Positions 45,110 through 56,513 of a stretch of 64,000 bases of DNA are shown here, one piece after another. Both the position numbers and the translations under genes were made by a program. Under the pieces are notes generated by a model. That model had not been told where the DNA came from, did no database searches, and saw only the letters and a list, made by a program, of their open reading frames with translations. Source of the DNA: an uncultured Eubacterium sp. (GTDB lineage: Bacteria > Bacillota > Clostridia > Lachnospirales > Lachnospiraceae); the NCBI GenBank assembly GCA_934351445.1, contig CAKRIZ010000001.1, positions 124,001-188,000 on the forward strand, written 5' to 3'. Positions within the stretch are counted from its first letter, which is position 1. Every line of letters begins with the position of its first letter.

Positions 45110-47527
45110 TTATTTCATTACAATGTTGACGATACGGCCGGGAACATAGATTTCTTTTACAATATTTCCGGTCAGCTTGTCAGCCAGTTCTTCCTTCGCC
45201 TTTGCGATCACATCATCCTTAGCAGCATCCTTATCGATCATCAGCGTACCACGGATCTTGCCGTTGATCTGAAGTGCGATCTCTACACTCGACTCCACAG
45301 TCTTTGCCTCATCATAGGCAGGCCATTTTGCCTGATAGACGCGGCCTTCAAATCCTGCATTTTCCCACAATTCCTCTGTGATATGAGGTGCTACCGGATT
45401 AAGCAGTGTGATAAGTGTCTTGAACTCACCCTTTGTGATAGAGTTTTTCTTATAGAAATCGTTGATCAGCGCCATCATCGCAGCGATCGCTGTATTGTAC
45501 TTCAGGTTCTCAAAGTCGGTGCTGACCTTCTTGATCGTCTGATGCATCTTAGTCTCAAGATCCTTCGAGTAGCCTTCCTCATCTGTCATCAGATCCTGCA
45601 GCTTCCATACACGCTCCAGGAAGCGGCGGCATCCCTTGACACCATCCTCTGACCAGGAAGCGGCCAGATCGAATGCTCCGATGAACATCTCGTAGGTACG
45701 CAGCGTATCTGCACCATACTCATTCACGATATCATCCGGGTTGACGACATTTCCACGGGATTTGCTCATCTTCTCGCCGTTCTCACCGAGAATCATACCG
45801 TGAGAGGTACGTTTCTGATAAGGCTCCGGTGTCGGCACGACCTTCTGGTCATATAAGAATTTGTGCCAGAAACGGGAATATAACAGATGCAGAGTTGTAT
45901 GCTCCATACCGCCGTTGTACCAGTCTACCGGCATCCAGTATTTGAGTGCCTCTGGGCTGGCCAGTGCCTCATCATTGTTCGGATCTGTGTAACGCAGGAA
46001 ATACCAGGAAGATCCTGCCCACTGCGGCATTGTATCAGTCTCACGCTTTGCAGGGCCTCCGCAGCAGGGGCATGTAGTATTCACCCAGTCTGTCATGGCT
46101 GCCAGCGGTGACTCTCCGTTATCCGTCGGCATGTAGCTGTCTACCTCAGGCAGTAACAGCGGCAGCTCACTCTCATCGAGCGGCACATATCCGCACTTTT
46201 CGCAGTGTACAATCGGGATCGGCTCACCCCAGTAACGCTGGCGGGAGAATACCCAGTCACGCAGCTTATAATTCGTCTTTGCAGTACCGATCTTGTTTTC
46301 TTCCAGAAACTCGATCATTTTAGCCTTTGCATCCTTAACTTCGAGTCCGTTCAGGAAATCAGAGTTAATTAGCACACCTGTTGCCACATCTGTAAATGCA
46401 GCCTCATTGACATCCACTTCCTCACCGTTTTTCGCAACGACCTGAATGATCGGAAGATTGAATTTCTTTGCAAACTCCCAGTCACGCTCATCATGTGCAG
46501 GAACTGCCATAATAGCTCCGGTTCCATAGCTCATGAGTACATAATCGGATACCCAGATCGGCACTTCCCTGCCATTGACCGGGTTGATCGCACTCAGACC
46601 ATCAATTGCTACACCGGTTTTATCCTTTGCCAGCTCTGCACGCTCAAAATCTGATTTCTTGGAAGCTGCCTCACGATAAGCCTCGATCTCATCCCAGTTT
46701 TTGATCTCATCCTTAAACTGATCGAGATAAGGATGCTCCGGAGATACAACCATATAGGTAACACCAAATAAAGTATCACAGCGTGTCGTGTAGATACGAA
46801 GCTTCTCTTCCTTTCCCTTGATTGCGAAATCGACTTCTGCACCGGTCGAACGTCCGATCCAGTTTTTCTGCTGAACCTTGACACGCTCAATGTAGTCAAC
46901 ATCATTTAAGCCCTCGATCAGCTTGTCCGCATACTCGGTGATCTTTAACATCCACTCACTCTTGACCTTGCGGACAACCTCGGATCCGCAACGCTCACAC
47001 ACACCGTTGACAACCTCCTCATTTGCCAGACCTACCTTGCAGGAAGTACACCAGTTGATCGGCATCTCCTTCTTGTATGCCAGACCAGCCTTGAACAATT
47101 TCAGGAAAATCCACTGTGTCCATTTATAATAGTTCGGATCTGTAGTATTGATCTCACGATCCCAGTCAAAGGAATAACCAAGAGAATGCAGCTGCGCCTT
47201 AAAACGTGCGACGTTATTCTCCGTCACAATACGGGGATGGATCTTATTCTTGATCGCATAGTTCTCTGTCGGCAGTCCGAATGCATCCCATCCCATCGGG
47301 TATAATACATTGTATCCCTGCATTCTGCGTTTACGGGCTACAATATCCAACGCCGTATACGGTCTCGGATGTCCTACATGAAGACCCTGGCCTGACGGAT
47401 AAGGAAATTCGACAAGTGCATAATACTTTGGTTTGCTGTAATCATTGGTCGCAGCAAATGCTTTCTCGTCGTCCCATACCTTCTGCCACTTCGGTTCTAA
47501 TACCTTGTGATTGTAAAGTTTTGCCAT
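45110..47527 (-). CDS. leuS: Leucyl-tRNA synthetase
   Basis: An 805-residue class I synthetase. The HIGH equivalent is HVGH in [15 protein letters not shown], and EKMSKSRGN is the KMSKS loop. A CP1 editing domain and the zinc-binding CEKCGYVP...CPCCGGPA segment are visible. It charges tRNA-Leu. AGGAGG precedes the start. No T-box leader is seen upstream, although the synthetase lies among leucine and isoleucine/valine genes. Confidence 0.97.
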   Translation of the reverse strand: MAKLYNHKVLEPKWQKVWDDEKAFAATNDYSKPKYYALVEFPYPSGQGLHVGHPRPYTALDIVARKRRMQGYNVLYPMGWDAFGLPTENYAIKNKIHPRIVTENNVARFKAQLHSLGYSFDWDREINTTDPNYYKWTQWIFLKLFKAGLAYKKEMPINWCTSCKVGLANEEVVNGVCERCGSEVVRKVKSEWMLKITEYADKLIEGLNDVDYIERVKVQQKNWIGRSTGAEVDFAIKGKEEKLRIYTTRCDTLFGVTYMVVSPEHPYLDQFKDEIKNWDEIEAYREAASKKSDFERAELAKDKTGVAIDGLSAINPVNGREVPIWVSDYVLMSYGTGAIMAVPAHDERDWEFAKKFNLPIIQVVAKNGEEVDVNEAAFTDVATGVLINSDFLNGLEVKDAKAKMIEFLEENKIGTAKTNYKLRDWVFSRQRYWGEPIPIVHCEKCGYVPLDESELPLLLPEVDSYMPTDNGESPLAAMTDWVNTTCPCCGGPAKRETDTMPQWAGSSWYFLRYTDPNNDEALASPEALKYWMPVDWYNGGMEHTTLHLLYSRFWHKFLYDQKVVPTPEPYQKRTSHGMILGENGEKMSKSRGNVVNPDDIVNEYGADTLRTYEMFIGAFDLAASWSEDGVKGCRRFLERVWKLQDLMTDEEGYSKDLETKMHQTIKKVSTDFENLKYNTAIAAMMALINDFYKKNSITKGEFKTLITLLNPVAPHITEELWENAGFEGRVYQAKWPAYDEAKTVESSVEIALQINGKIRGTLMIDKDAAKDDVIAKAKEELADKLTGNIVKEIYVPGRIVNIVMK

Positions 47528-47590
47528 AAAAGCAGCCTCCTAAATAGATATTTTGAATAAATATCAAAAGATGTCAATAATACGTCAATA

Positions 47591-47618
47591 GCGGATTCCA
47601 CCTAAAGGTGAAATCCGC
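47591..47618 (-). terminator. Hairpin after ilvC
   Basis: GCGGATTTCACC and GGTGGAATCCGC form a stem of 11 pairs plus one mismatch, loop TTTA, ~35 bases after the ilvC stop. No strong T-run follows, so termination may be incomplete, or it protects the mRNA 3' end. Confidence 0.5.
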
Positions 47619-47653
47619 CATACACTTTATACTAAAACACCTTTCAGTATGTA

Positions 47654-49203
<1,550 letters not shown>

Positions 49204-49253
49204 ATTACATCTTCCTCTTGTGGTCTCCCACTCTCTATTTTATGGCTTTTTTT

Positions 49254-49281
49254 ATTCTAGCATATCTGCCTGTTTTGTCAA
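49254..49281 (-). promoter_or_regulatory. Promoter of ilvN-ilvC
   Basis: TTGACA (49276-49281), 16 bases, TAGAAT (49254-49259) on the minus strand, ~50 bases from the ilvN start. Confidence 0.7.
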
Positions 49282-49309
49282 CACTTTTTGACTTTACCCC
49301 AGTCAAGCG

Positions 49310-49738
49310 CTAGACAACAGCGTATGCCTCGTCTGTCGAATATACGGAAAATCCCTTGTCCTGAAGTGTCTTTACCGCTTTCTCGATATCCCTGGTCTTC
49401 AATACTGCCGATGCGTCCGCACCGTTTGCAAATGCATACATGTATTCGACATTGACCTGTGCATCTTCAAGTGCCTTCATTGCCTTATATAAAGATCCGA
49501 CCGCATGCGGCACGCGGATACAGATCACGTCTGTCAGCATTGCCGATACGCTTTTCTCCTTCAGCACACGCTGTGCCTTTTCGGGATCGGATACGATCAT
49601 ACGGAGCATACCATACTCGCTCGTATCTGCCAGACTCGTCGCTACCACATTGATATCATTGGTTGCTAATATTTCAAGCACATCCTTGATACGTCCCTCT
49701 CTGTTTTCAAGAAAAACGGATAACTGTTTTACGATCAT
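49310..49738 (-). CDS. Tandem ACT-domain protein
   Basis: A 142-residue protein made of two ACT-like units: QLSVFLENREGRIKDVLEIL opens the first and the second begins near residue 70 (VPHAVGSLYKAMKALEDA). Such proteins regularly follow paaK-type ligase genes in anaerobes and are thought to sense an amino acid or its product. AGGAGG precedes the start, 13 bases after paaK. Probably a regulatory partner of the ior-paaK operon. Confidence 0.88.
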   Translation of the reverse strand: MIVKQLSVFLENREGRIKDVLEILATNDINVVATSLADTSEYGMLRMIVSDPEKAQRVLKEKSVSAMLTDVICIRVPHAVGSLYKAMKALEDAQVNVEYMYAFANGADASAVLKTRDIEKAVKTLQDKGFSVYSTDEAYAVV

Positions 49739-49751
49739 ATGATACCTCCTT

Positions 49752-51068
49752 TTAGTTTAAACCACGGTTATCGATGACACGCTTTGCTTTTCCTTCGCTT
49801 CGCTGGATCGTCATCGGCTCAACCAGCTTGACAACAACAGAAATACCCAGTGCCTGCTTCAGACGTGCACCGACTTCTTTCTTTAACGCATCCAGCTTTC
49901 CGATCTCGTCTGAGAATACACCTTCGTTGACCTCCACCATGACGGTGAGAATATCGGCATTGTTCGCGCGGTCTACAACCATCAGGTAATGGTTGGAAAT
50001 ATCTCCTCCCATTGACAGCAGCACGGTCTCAACCTGTGTCGGGAATACATTGACACCGCGGATGACCTTCATATCGTCGGTACGTCCTTTGAACTTGCTG
50101 ATACGTGGTGTCGTTCTGCCACACGCACAGGTACTGTGGTCGATACTCGTCAGATCCTTCGTACGGTAACGGAGCAACGGCATACCTTCTTTATCCAGTG
50201 TCGTAAATACGAGTTCTCCGAGTTCTCCGTCTGCGACTGCCTCATGTGTCACAGGATCAAGCACTTCCGGATAGAAGAAATCGTGATTGATATGTAAGCC
50301 GTTATGATGCTGACAGTCCTGTGCCACGCCGGGACCGGTAATCTCGCACAATCCGTAAATATCAAAGCACTCGATGCCAAGCAGCTCCTCGATCTTGCCG
50401 CGCATCTCTTCTGTCCACGGCTCTGCGCCGTGAATGCCGACCTTTAGCTTCATCGCATCGGTCCTACCTGCCGCTTTGATCGACTCTCCGAGATTCAGTG
50501 CATAGGACGGTGTACACATCAGTGCGGTTGCCTCTAGGTCTTCCATGACCATGATCTGGCGCTGGGTGTTGCCGGCTGACATCGGCACTGCCATTGCGCC
50601 AATACGCTGCGTACCGAAATCGGCACCCAATCCTCCGGTAAACAGGCCGTAGCCGTAGCATACATGGACAATATCTTCTCTTGTAAGACCTGCCATCGTC
50701 ATACATCGTCCGATGCTCTCTGCCCACACCTCAACGTCATGCTTTGTATAGCCGACAATCGTGAGCTTTCCGGTCGTACCGGATGTTCCCTGTACACGGA
50801 CAATCTCTGATTTGGGCGCTGCCCAGAATCCGGACGGATAATTTTCTCTCAGGTCATCCTTTGTCGTAAACGGCAGCTTGACGATATCCTCAATTCCTTT
50901 GATATCGCCCGGCTCCACGCCGAGATCTTTCATTTTCTTTGTGTAAAACGGCACATTCTCGTAGCAGCGTTTTACGACTTTCTTTAATTTTTCCCCCTGC
51001 AGTGCAGCCATCTCGTCTGCACTCATGCACTCAAATTCAGGGCTTAAAATCAGTTCCTTGTGTGCCAT
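49752..51068 (-). CDS. paaK: Phenylacetate-CoA ligase family protein
   Basis: A 438-residue adenylate-forming enzyme. The AMP loop is VQGTSGTTGKLTIVGYT, and a Cys-His zinc site lies in STCACGRTTPR. Such ligases interconvert aryl acids and aryl-CoA. Next to iorAB it most likely handles arylacetyl-CoA made from aromatic keto acids, conserving ATP or, in reverse, supporting aromatic amino acid synthesis. Start 51068 with AAGGAG ten bases upstream is preferred over an earlier ATG. Confidence 0.9.
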   Translation of the reverse strand: MAHKELILSPEFECMSADEMAALQGEKLKKVVKRCYENVPFYTKKMKDLGVEPGDIKGIEDIVKLPFTTKDDLRENYPSGFWAAPKSEIVRVQGTSGTTGKLTIVGYTKHDVEVWAESIGRCMTMAGLTREDIVHVCYGYGLFTGGLGADFGTQRIGAMAVPMSAGNTQRQIMVMEDLEATALMCTPSYALNLGESIKAAGRTDAMKLKVGIHGAEPWTEEMRGKIEELLGIECFDIYGLCEITGPGVAQDCQHHNGLHINHDFFYPEVLDPVTHEAVADGELGELVFTTLDKEGMPLLRYRTKDLTSIDHSTCACGRTTPRISKFKGRTDDMKVIRGVNVFPTQVETVLLSMGGDISNHYLMVVDRANNADILTVMVEVNEGVFSDEIGKLDALKKEVGARLKQALGISVVVKLVEPMTIQRSEGKAKRVIDNRGLN

Positions 51069-51184
51069 ATTGTTTCTTCTCCTTGTAATATTTTTCCTGT
51101 AGGCGGCAGCTACCGGATGACAGGACACCTGCGCGGTCGGCCTGCGTCCGCATAGCCAAAAATACCTGCGTCCTCGCAGCCAAT

Positions 51185-51757
51185 TTATGCGCCGTATCCC
51201 GCATCAAATGCAGCCTTATTCACATCAATTGTTTTCGGCGGCACCGTATGCTCAATCACGCTGTACCACTGCTCCTTGGAGAAGTCCATATGTCTGGCTG
51301 CCATTCCGAGTACAACGAGGTTCGATACCCTGGAGTTGCCCAGCTTCTTTGCCTCCTCGGTCGCATCGATGGAATATACAGTCACATCCTTTTCGAGATC
51401 TTCTAAAATGTGATCCGGGTATTCTGCCGCCCCGATAATGACAGGCATCGGATCGATCCGCCAGTCATTTGCGATCAGCACGCCGTCTTTTTTCAGGAAA
51501 TGGCGGTAACGCAGTGCCTCGAGACGCTCAAATGCAATGATGACATCTGCCTGTCCTTCTTCGACGATCGGCTCTGCCACTTTCTCGCCGTAGCGCACAT
51601 AAGTAACCACGCTGCCTCCGCGCTGCGACATACCATGTACTTCCGAAATCTTTACATCAAAACCATTTTCTAAGGCGAGTCCGCCTAAGATGCGGCTGGT
51701 AAGCAGTGTTCCCTGTCCACCTACGCCTACGATCATTATACTCTTTGTCTCACTCAT
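51185..51757 (-). CDS. iorB: Indolepyruvate ferredoxin oxidoreductase, beta subunit
   Basis: A 190-residue gamma-type domain subunit of a 2-oxoacid:ferredoxin oxidoreductase (IMIVGVGGQGTLLTSRILG; SEVHGMSQRGGSV). Together with IorA it oxidatively decarboxylates aryl pyruvates to aryl-acetyl-CoA. Start 51757 overlaps the iorA stop, so translation is coupled. Confidence 0.92.
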   Translation of the reverse strand: MSETKSIMIVGVGGQGTLLTSRILGGLALENGFDVKISEVHGMSQRGGSVVTYVRYGEKVAEPIVEEGQADVIIAFERLEALRYRHFLKKDGVLIANDWRIDPMPVIIGAAEYPDHILEDLEKDVTVYSIDATEEAKKLGNSRVSNLVVLGMAARHMDFSKEQWYSVIEHTVPPKTIDVNKAAFDAGYGA

Positions 51758-51758
51758 C

Positions 51759-53498
51759 CTACTCACCCACTTTCTCGATTGCCTGGAATTTGCACAACTG
51801 CTCACATAATCCGCAGCCGGTACACATCGTATCGTCGATGCGGACTGTTCCGTCTGCCTGTCTGCTGATCGCAGGACATCCGGGCTTTAAGCACATGCCG
51901 CACTTCTTACACTTGTCAGAAAGTGATACGTAAACCGGTTTTTTACGCTTATCCAGCAATACACAAGGGGTTTTGGTGATGATCACGTGGATCTCATCAC
52001 TCTCATTTGCAGCCTTGATTTCACGCTCTAACGTCTCTAAGTCAAATGCATTGATCTCCTGTACATGCTTGACACCGAGCGCTTCGCACAGCTTTACGAG
52101 ATTGACCGCATTGGTCGGCTCCTTCTGCAGTGTCCAGCCGGTCGCTGCATGATCCTGATGACCGGTCATACCAGTCGTAGAGTTATCTAAGATGATGACA
52201 GTTCCGGTCGCTTTGTTATAGACCATATTCATGAGTGAATTCACACCGGTATGCAGGAAAGTAGAATCACCGATCACGGCTACCCAGTTCTTTTTGAACT
52301 CCCTGCCTGCCGCTTTCTCGATACCATGCATGCTGCTGATGCTGGCGCCCATACAGATCGTGGAATCAACGACTGACAGCGGAGCGACTGCACCGAGTGT
52401 ATAGCATCCGATATCTCCGGCTGCATGAATACCGAGTTTCTTTAATATGTAGAAAACGCTTCTGTGCGGGCATCCGGGACAGAGAATCGGCGGACGGTTC
52501 GGCACCTGCGCCGGTGTCTTTGCATCCACAGTCTCTCCTAAAATACGCTCGCGAAGCATGTTGGCGCTGTACTCGCCGAGCAGTGTAAAGCACTCCTTAC
52601 CCTTGCAGGCGATGCCCATTGCGCGCACCTGTGTCTCGATCACGGGATCGAGTTCTTCCACAATATACAGTTCCTCTACCTGCGCTGCAAAATCTGCGAT
52701 CAGCTTTGCCGGCAGCGGATGTACCATACCCAGCTTTAAAACAGATGCCTCCGGCAGTGCCTCACGCACATACTGGTACGGAATACCACTTGTGATGACA
52801 CCGATCTTTGTATCACGCATCTCTACACGGTTGACAGGCAGGGTATTGGCTGCCTCAGCCAGTTCAACCATCTTTTCTTCAATCACACCATGGCGTGCTT
52901 TTGCCATCGCAGGCATCATGACACGCTTTGCGATGTTTTTCTCATAAGGGATCAGCTCACGCTCTACGCGGTCTTGAAGCTCTACGGAGCTCTGTGAATG
53001 TGCCAGTCTGGTCGTGGTACGCAAAATAAACGGACGGTCAAACTGCTCGCTGTAATCAAATGCGAGCTTCATGAACTCCTTTGCCTCTCCACTGTCAGAC
53101 GGCTCGAGTACCGGCACATGTGCTGCACGTGCCACCATGCGTGTATCCTGCTCATTCTGTGAGCTGTACAATCCCGGATCATCTGCGACAACAAGTACCA
53201 GTCCACCGGTCACACCCATGTAAGAAGCAGTATACAACGGGTCAGATGCCACGTTTAATCCGACATGCTTCATACATGCCATCGCTCTGGCTCCCGCCAT
53301 GCTCGCACCGATCGCTACCTCTGCCGCTACTTTTTCATTCGGAGACCACTCTGCGTACAACTCATCCTTGTACTGTACGAGTGCCTCACTAATCTCTGTA
53401 CTCGGAGTACCCGGATACGCTGCCGATACGCGTACGCCTGCCTCATAAGCACCGCGGGCGATCGCTTCATTTCCGAGCATCATTACTTTCTTACCCAT
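51759..53498 (-). CDS. iorA: Indolepyruvate ferredoxin oxidoreductase, alpha subunit
   Basis: A 579-residue fusion of the alpha and TPP-binding domains: TPP/Mg motif near GDIGCYTLG...VIGDSTFLHTGVN...NSTTGMTGHQDH, and a C-terminal 2x[4Fe-4S] ferredoxin domain with CKKCGMC and CTGCGLCEQLC. It transfers electrons from indolepyruvate, phenylpyruvate or hydroxyphenylpyruvate to ferredoxin. AAAGGAG precedes the start. First gene of iorA-iorB-paaK-ACT. Confidence 0.95.
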   Translation of the reverse strand: MGKKVMMLGNEAIARGAYEAGVRVSAAYPGTPSTEISEALVQYKDELYAEWSPNEKVAAEVAIGASMAGARAMACMKHVGLNVASDPLYTASYMGVTGGLVLVVADDPGLYSSQNEQDTRMVARAAHVPVLEPSDSGEAKEFMKLAFDYSEQFDRPFILRTTTRLAHSQSSVELQDRVERELIPYEKNIAKRVMMPAMAKARHGVIEEKMVELAEAANTLPVNRVEMRDTKIGVITSGIPYQYVREALPEASVLKLGMVHPLPAKLIADFAAQVEELYIVEELDPVIETQVRAMGIACKGKECFTLLGEYSANMLRERILGETVDAKTPAQVPNRPPILCPGCPHRSVFYILKKLGIHAAGDIGCYTLGAVAPLSVVDSTICMGASISSMHGIEKAAGREFKKNWVAVIGDSTFLHTGVNSLMNMVYNKATGTVIILDNSTTGMTGHQDHAATGWTLQKEPTNAVNLVKLCEALGVKHVQEINAFDLETLEREIKAANESDEIHVIITKTPCVLLDKRKKPVYVSLSDKCKKCGMCLKPGCPAISRQADGTVRIDDTMCTGCGLCEQLCKFQAIEKVGE

Positions 53499-53542
53499 TT
53501 CTTTTCTCCTTTAACGCTTTAGTGAATTACATAATTGTCTTT

Positions 53543-53571
53543 ATTATATAAGAAAATCTCTCATTATGCAA
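53543..53571 (-). promoter_or_regulatory. Promoter of the ior operon
   Basis: TTGCAT (53566-53571), 17 bases, TATAAT (53543-53548). The -35 box overlaps the boundary of the adjacent MITE-like element. Confidence 0.75.
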
Positions 53572-53572
53572 C

Positions 53573-53678
53573 AACAGAAAATGCCGTATCATACAGTGGT
53601 GGTAGCAGACTTTGCCGATTTGGAATGCGAAGCATCGGCAAAATCCGTTACCGGAACGAGGTACAAGTGAGCAGTAAC
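53573..53678. mobile_element. MITE-like element, inverted copy upstream of iorA
   Basis: A reverse-orientation copy of the element at 35543-35676, ~106 bp. It keeps the central hairpin (TTTGCCGATTT with ATCGGCAAAATCC) and one end, GTGAGCAGTAAC, but one end and part of the second hairpin are missing. GCAAC flanks both sides (53568-53572 and 53679-53683), a possible trimmed target duplication. Confidence 0.75.
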
Positions 53679-53680
53679 GC

Positions 53681-53727
53681 AACTTGCGGGTACATAATCC
53701 GCAAATTATATACCCGCAAGTTTTTTT
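53681..53727 (+). terminator. Hairpin with T-run beside the MITE-like copy
   Basis: AACTTGCGGGTA (53681-53692) and TACCCGCAAGTT (53711-53722) form a 12-base stem followed by T7 on the plus strand. No plus-strand gene precedes it; on the minus strand it lies just past the DUF3298-type gene and could act there without a T-run. Confidence 0.5.
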
Positions 53728-53740
53728 CAAATATTTAATT

Positions 53741-54526
53741 TTATTTAATCGCTGTAGATACTTCCACAAATCCTGCTGCATAGGGTGCTACCGCATACGG
53801 ATCTGCATAGAAGACTGCCTTGCCATTATTCTTTACATAGAATGCATTGTTAAAGTCTACACTCTTGAGATTCTTCTGCAATGTAGCACGGACATCATCG
53901 CTTGCATAGAAATAGTCTGACGCATTCTTACCCGCTTTGTCGCATTTTTTCAGATAGAGATTCTTTACTTTCTGGTTGAGCTTTGCCTTGCTGATACCGA
54001 ACAGCTTGGCTGCTGTGAGTTTTTCTCCGGTCTGTGCATTAAATGTCAGACACTTGCGGTACGGCTGTCCGTGTGCACCGCCTGTGAACAGATATCCCGT
54101 GAGTACCACGCTGAAATACTTGTCATTGTTTGCCTTGATCTGGCAGGCAATCGCATCTCCATATGTCCAGCTGATCTCATTACCATCCTTTTTCGCTTGT
54201 TCAAGTGTGTCTGCATACTCCTTCTTATAGGTCTCAGAGTTTGCATCCCACTGGCTGACGATCTCATTTTTTTCTTTCGTCAGTGCCTGATTAATCTTTT
54301 TTGCACTTGCAGAATCACCTTTGATCTGCGGGAACTTTGCCTTTACCGAAAAATACGTTGTTCCATCATCAAGCGTATAATTCTTGTCGTAGCTGACCTT
54401 TTCCACCTGATAATTGTCCTTCACTGCTGCCTTTGCCGGCTGTGCGGATACTGTCCATGTGCCTGCGATCATAGCTGCTGCGAGTGCCAGTGCGCCCATT
54501 CTTTTGAATACATTTTTTGCTTTCAT
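53741..54526 (-). CDS. Secreted DUF4163/DUF3298 (RsiV-like) protein
   Basis: A 261-residue exported protein: signal peptide (1-33, AKAAV), then a DUF4163-like N-terminal part (YFSVKAKFPQIKGD) and a DUF3298-like C-terminal part (LTFNAQTGEKLTAAKLFG; PYAVAPYAAGFVEV). This pair is found in anti-sigma factor RsiV and in PdaC, where it binds lysozyme or accompanies deacetylases; here it stands alone. AAAGGAGG precedes the start. Confidence 0.88.
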   Translation of the reverse strand: MKAKNVFKRMGALALAAAMIAGTWTVSAQPAKAAVKDNYQVEKVSYDKNYTLDDGTTYFSVKAKFPQIKGDSASAKKINQALTKEKNEIVSQWDANSETYKKEYADTLEQAKKDGNEISWTYGDAIACQIKANNDKYFSVVLTGYLFTGGAHGQPYRKCLTFNAQTGEKLTAAKLFGISKAKLNQKVKNLYLKKCDKAGKNASDYFYASDDVRATLQKNLKSVDFNNAFYVKNNGKAVFYADPYAVAPYAAGFVEVSTAIK

Positions 54527-54679
54527 TTTTTTCTTCCTCCTTTGATGAATAGCTCTTGAACTACCGTTCTATCTACAATGACACTGATTCTTGCAGCTGG
54601 TTTCATAAAATTTCATTTTTTTCTATTTTTATCCACAACTTTGTTATATACCGCTCCCGCAGGCTACACCCGGCAGGGC

Positions 54680-55318
54680 TCACAGCCCTGTACTTCCAAT
54701 ATAATTGATCGCATCTGCATATAACAGATCTGTTCCGATAAATTCCTTGTTTTCCGGCGCATAGATAAAGTCCGTCACACGGTATAATGCAGTCCGCACA
54801 TCCCGAACCACAATGTGCAGATGCTCCTGTTCATCAATCCATACATCTGCCTCCGGCACTCCGAGCTGAACCATCTCATCAAACAATACATAGGATTCCT
54901 CACCGGAAACAGCCTGTATCATAAAATGCCCTCTGTCATCCAGCGCCAGCTCACCATCCGGCAGCATATCCTCCTGAACCAAAACCTGTAGCTCCCATTC
55001 CGCTTCTTTATAAAGGAAAGAGCAGGATCGGTAGAAGGTCATGCCATCCAAAGCCGTCTCTGACAGACCGATTCTGATCTGCTCTTTTGAAGTGTCTTCT
55101 GTTTCTGTGGCTTCCTCTGATTCCGCTGATCCTGACGGCTGCGCTTTTTTCTCTGCTTCTGTTGCGTCTGACGGCTGCGCTTCTTCCGGGTCTATACTGC
55201 TTTCTACTCTGCTTTCCTCCGGTTCTTTGGCATCATCTGTCTGCTGCTTCTGACAACCGGAAATAGCCATCGAAAAACCTGCCACTAATAAAATCATCGG
55301 TAACACATGCTTCTTCAT
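54680..55318 (-). CDS. Lipoprotein of unknown function
   Basis: A 212-residue lipoprotein: the signal peptide ends with lipobox AISGC, followed by a long Glu/Ser/Ala-rich linker (to ~residue 85) with repeated EE, SE and TE units, and a globular domain of ~125 residues without recognised motif. Start 55318 is seven bases from GGGGGG; the start overlaps the stop of the upstream gene. Closely linked to the truncated sensor gene. Confidence 0.75.
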   Translation of the reverse strand: MKKHVLPMILLVAGFSMAISGCQKQQTDDAKEPEESRVESSIDPEEAQPSDATEAEKKAQPSGSAESEEATETEDTSKEQIRIGLSETALDGMTFYRSCSFLYKEAEWELQVLVQEDMLPDGELALDDRGHFMIQAVSGEESYVLFDEMVQLGVPEADVWIDEQEHLHIVVRDVRTALYRVTDFIYAPENKEFIGTDLLYADAINYIGSTGL

Positions 55319-55320
55319 AC

Positions 55321-55677
55321 TCATTCCCCCCTTCTTTTCACACCGTTTTCACGGTAAAACTGCTCCTTCTTCTCATACATTCGCGCATCCGCTATCTTTG
55401 TCAATTCAGCGACATCGTATTCCACCTGAGGCTTTGCATCCACAATGTATGACACGAACTTTGCTCTAACGATATAATCGTCCTTTAGCGATTGGATGAG
55501 TTCTGATCTATTTTCCTCATTTTTATTGAGCACAGTGACTACACGGTCAACAAGCACCTTGGAGGTACGGTATGCATTTTTATCATTCACATATTTTAAA
55601 ATACCGGCTTCCAGCAGCAATGCCACAACTATAATGAGGAAACCACGGATAACAACTTTTTTCTTCTTCATGTTCAC
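55321..55677 (-). pseudogene. Internally deleted membrane sensor/GGDEF gene
   Basis: A 118-codon frame whose first ~95 codons look like the N-terminus of a membrane sensor (TM at ~9-25, then an extracellular helix region VTVLNKNEENRSELIQSLKD) and whose last ~22 read like the end of a GGDEF domain (ADARMYEKKEQFYRENG, cf. the usual ADxxMYxxK ending). The middle of the sensor and nearly all of GGDEF are missing, in frame. No good ribosome binding site. Probably non-functional, although the reading frame is kept. Confidence 0.6.
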
Positions 55678-55714
55678 ATTGTACCATATACAACTCTATT
55701 CTCACAGCCCCATG

Positions 55715-56491
55715 TTACCGGTTTGCATAGTTTAACAGCAGCACAAGTATGAGCATATGCACCGGATAAAACGCATAACAGATATATTGGAAGGTCTTAC
55801 TATGATATCCCTGCCGTCCACGGTAGAGCCAGATCGGAAGCAGTGCCAGAAGCGCCAGTCCCTGCTGACAGAATTCTATATCCATTCCGAACAGACGCAC
55901 CGGATACATCAGTCCGCCCAGCATTTTCACATTTACCCAGTAAAGTGCCAGTATCTGTCCGAACAGACACCACCATTTCCGCCCTCTGAAAAAATAGAAA
56001 ATAAATACAGTCAATACACCGGCACCATAATAATCTACCATGCCTAGCGTTCCAAGCACACTTCCCAGTACCACAACGATCACACACACCGCCACATACG
56101 CCCAGATTTTTTGCTTTTTGCGCACGGTTTCCATCAGATGAATGCCTGACAGACCAAGCAAAAATGTCCAGATCACATTTTGATGAACCGGATAAAACCA
56201 TGTCCCGCCATACATCAGATCAAACGGTATTTCCGACAAAAGCGCAAACACCAGCAATCGCTGTGCATACTTTTTAACGCTATGCGTATGAAAATATCCC
56301 TCTACCACCATAAATGCAAAAATAGGGAACGCGATCCTTCCTACACAGGTCAGCCAGTCCTGTGCCGGCAAAAGCGTTGCCCAGAGATGATCCATCAGCA
56401 TAAACAACATGGCTATCACATGAAGCGCCGCTGTGCTGATGTCCAGACACTTTGATTTTTCTATCGATACATTCGTTTCATTCATTGACAT
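55715..56491 (-). CDS. TraX family membrane protein
   Basis: A 258-residue protein with about eight transmembrane helices. TraX marks: LDISTAALHVIAMLFMLMDHL near the N-terminus, VGRIAFPIFAFMVVEGYFHT, and EIPFDLMY. TraX of F plasmid acetylates pilin; chromosomal homologues are of unknown function, possibly surface acylation. Start 56491 (GGGAG at ten bases) overlaps the GGDEF gene end. Confidence 0.88.
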   Translation of the reverse strand: MSMNETNVSIEKSKCLDISTAALHVIAMLFMLMDHLWATLLPAQDWLTCVGRIAFPIFAFMVVEGYFHTHSVKKYAQRLLVFALLSEIPFDLMYGGTWFYPVHQNVIWTFLLGLSGIHLMETVRKKQKIWAYVAVCVIVVVLGSVLGTLGMVDYYGAGVLTVFIFYFFRGRKWWCLFGQILALYWVNVKMLGGLMYPVRLFGMDIEFCQQGLALLALLPIWLYRGRQGYHSKTFQYICYAFYPVHMLILVLLLNYANR

Positions 56492-56513
56492 ACGTTTACT
56501 CTCCCTGCCCCTA

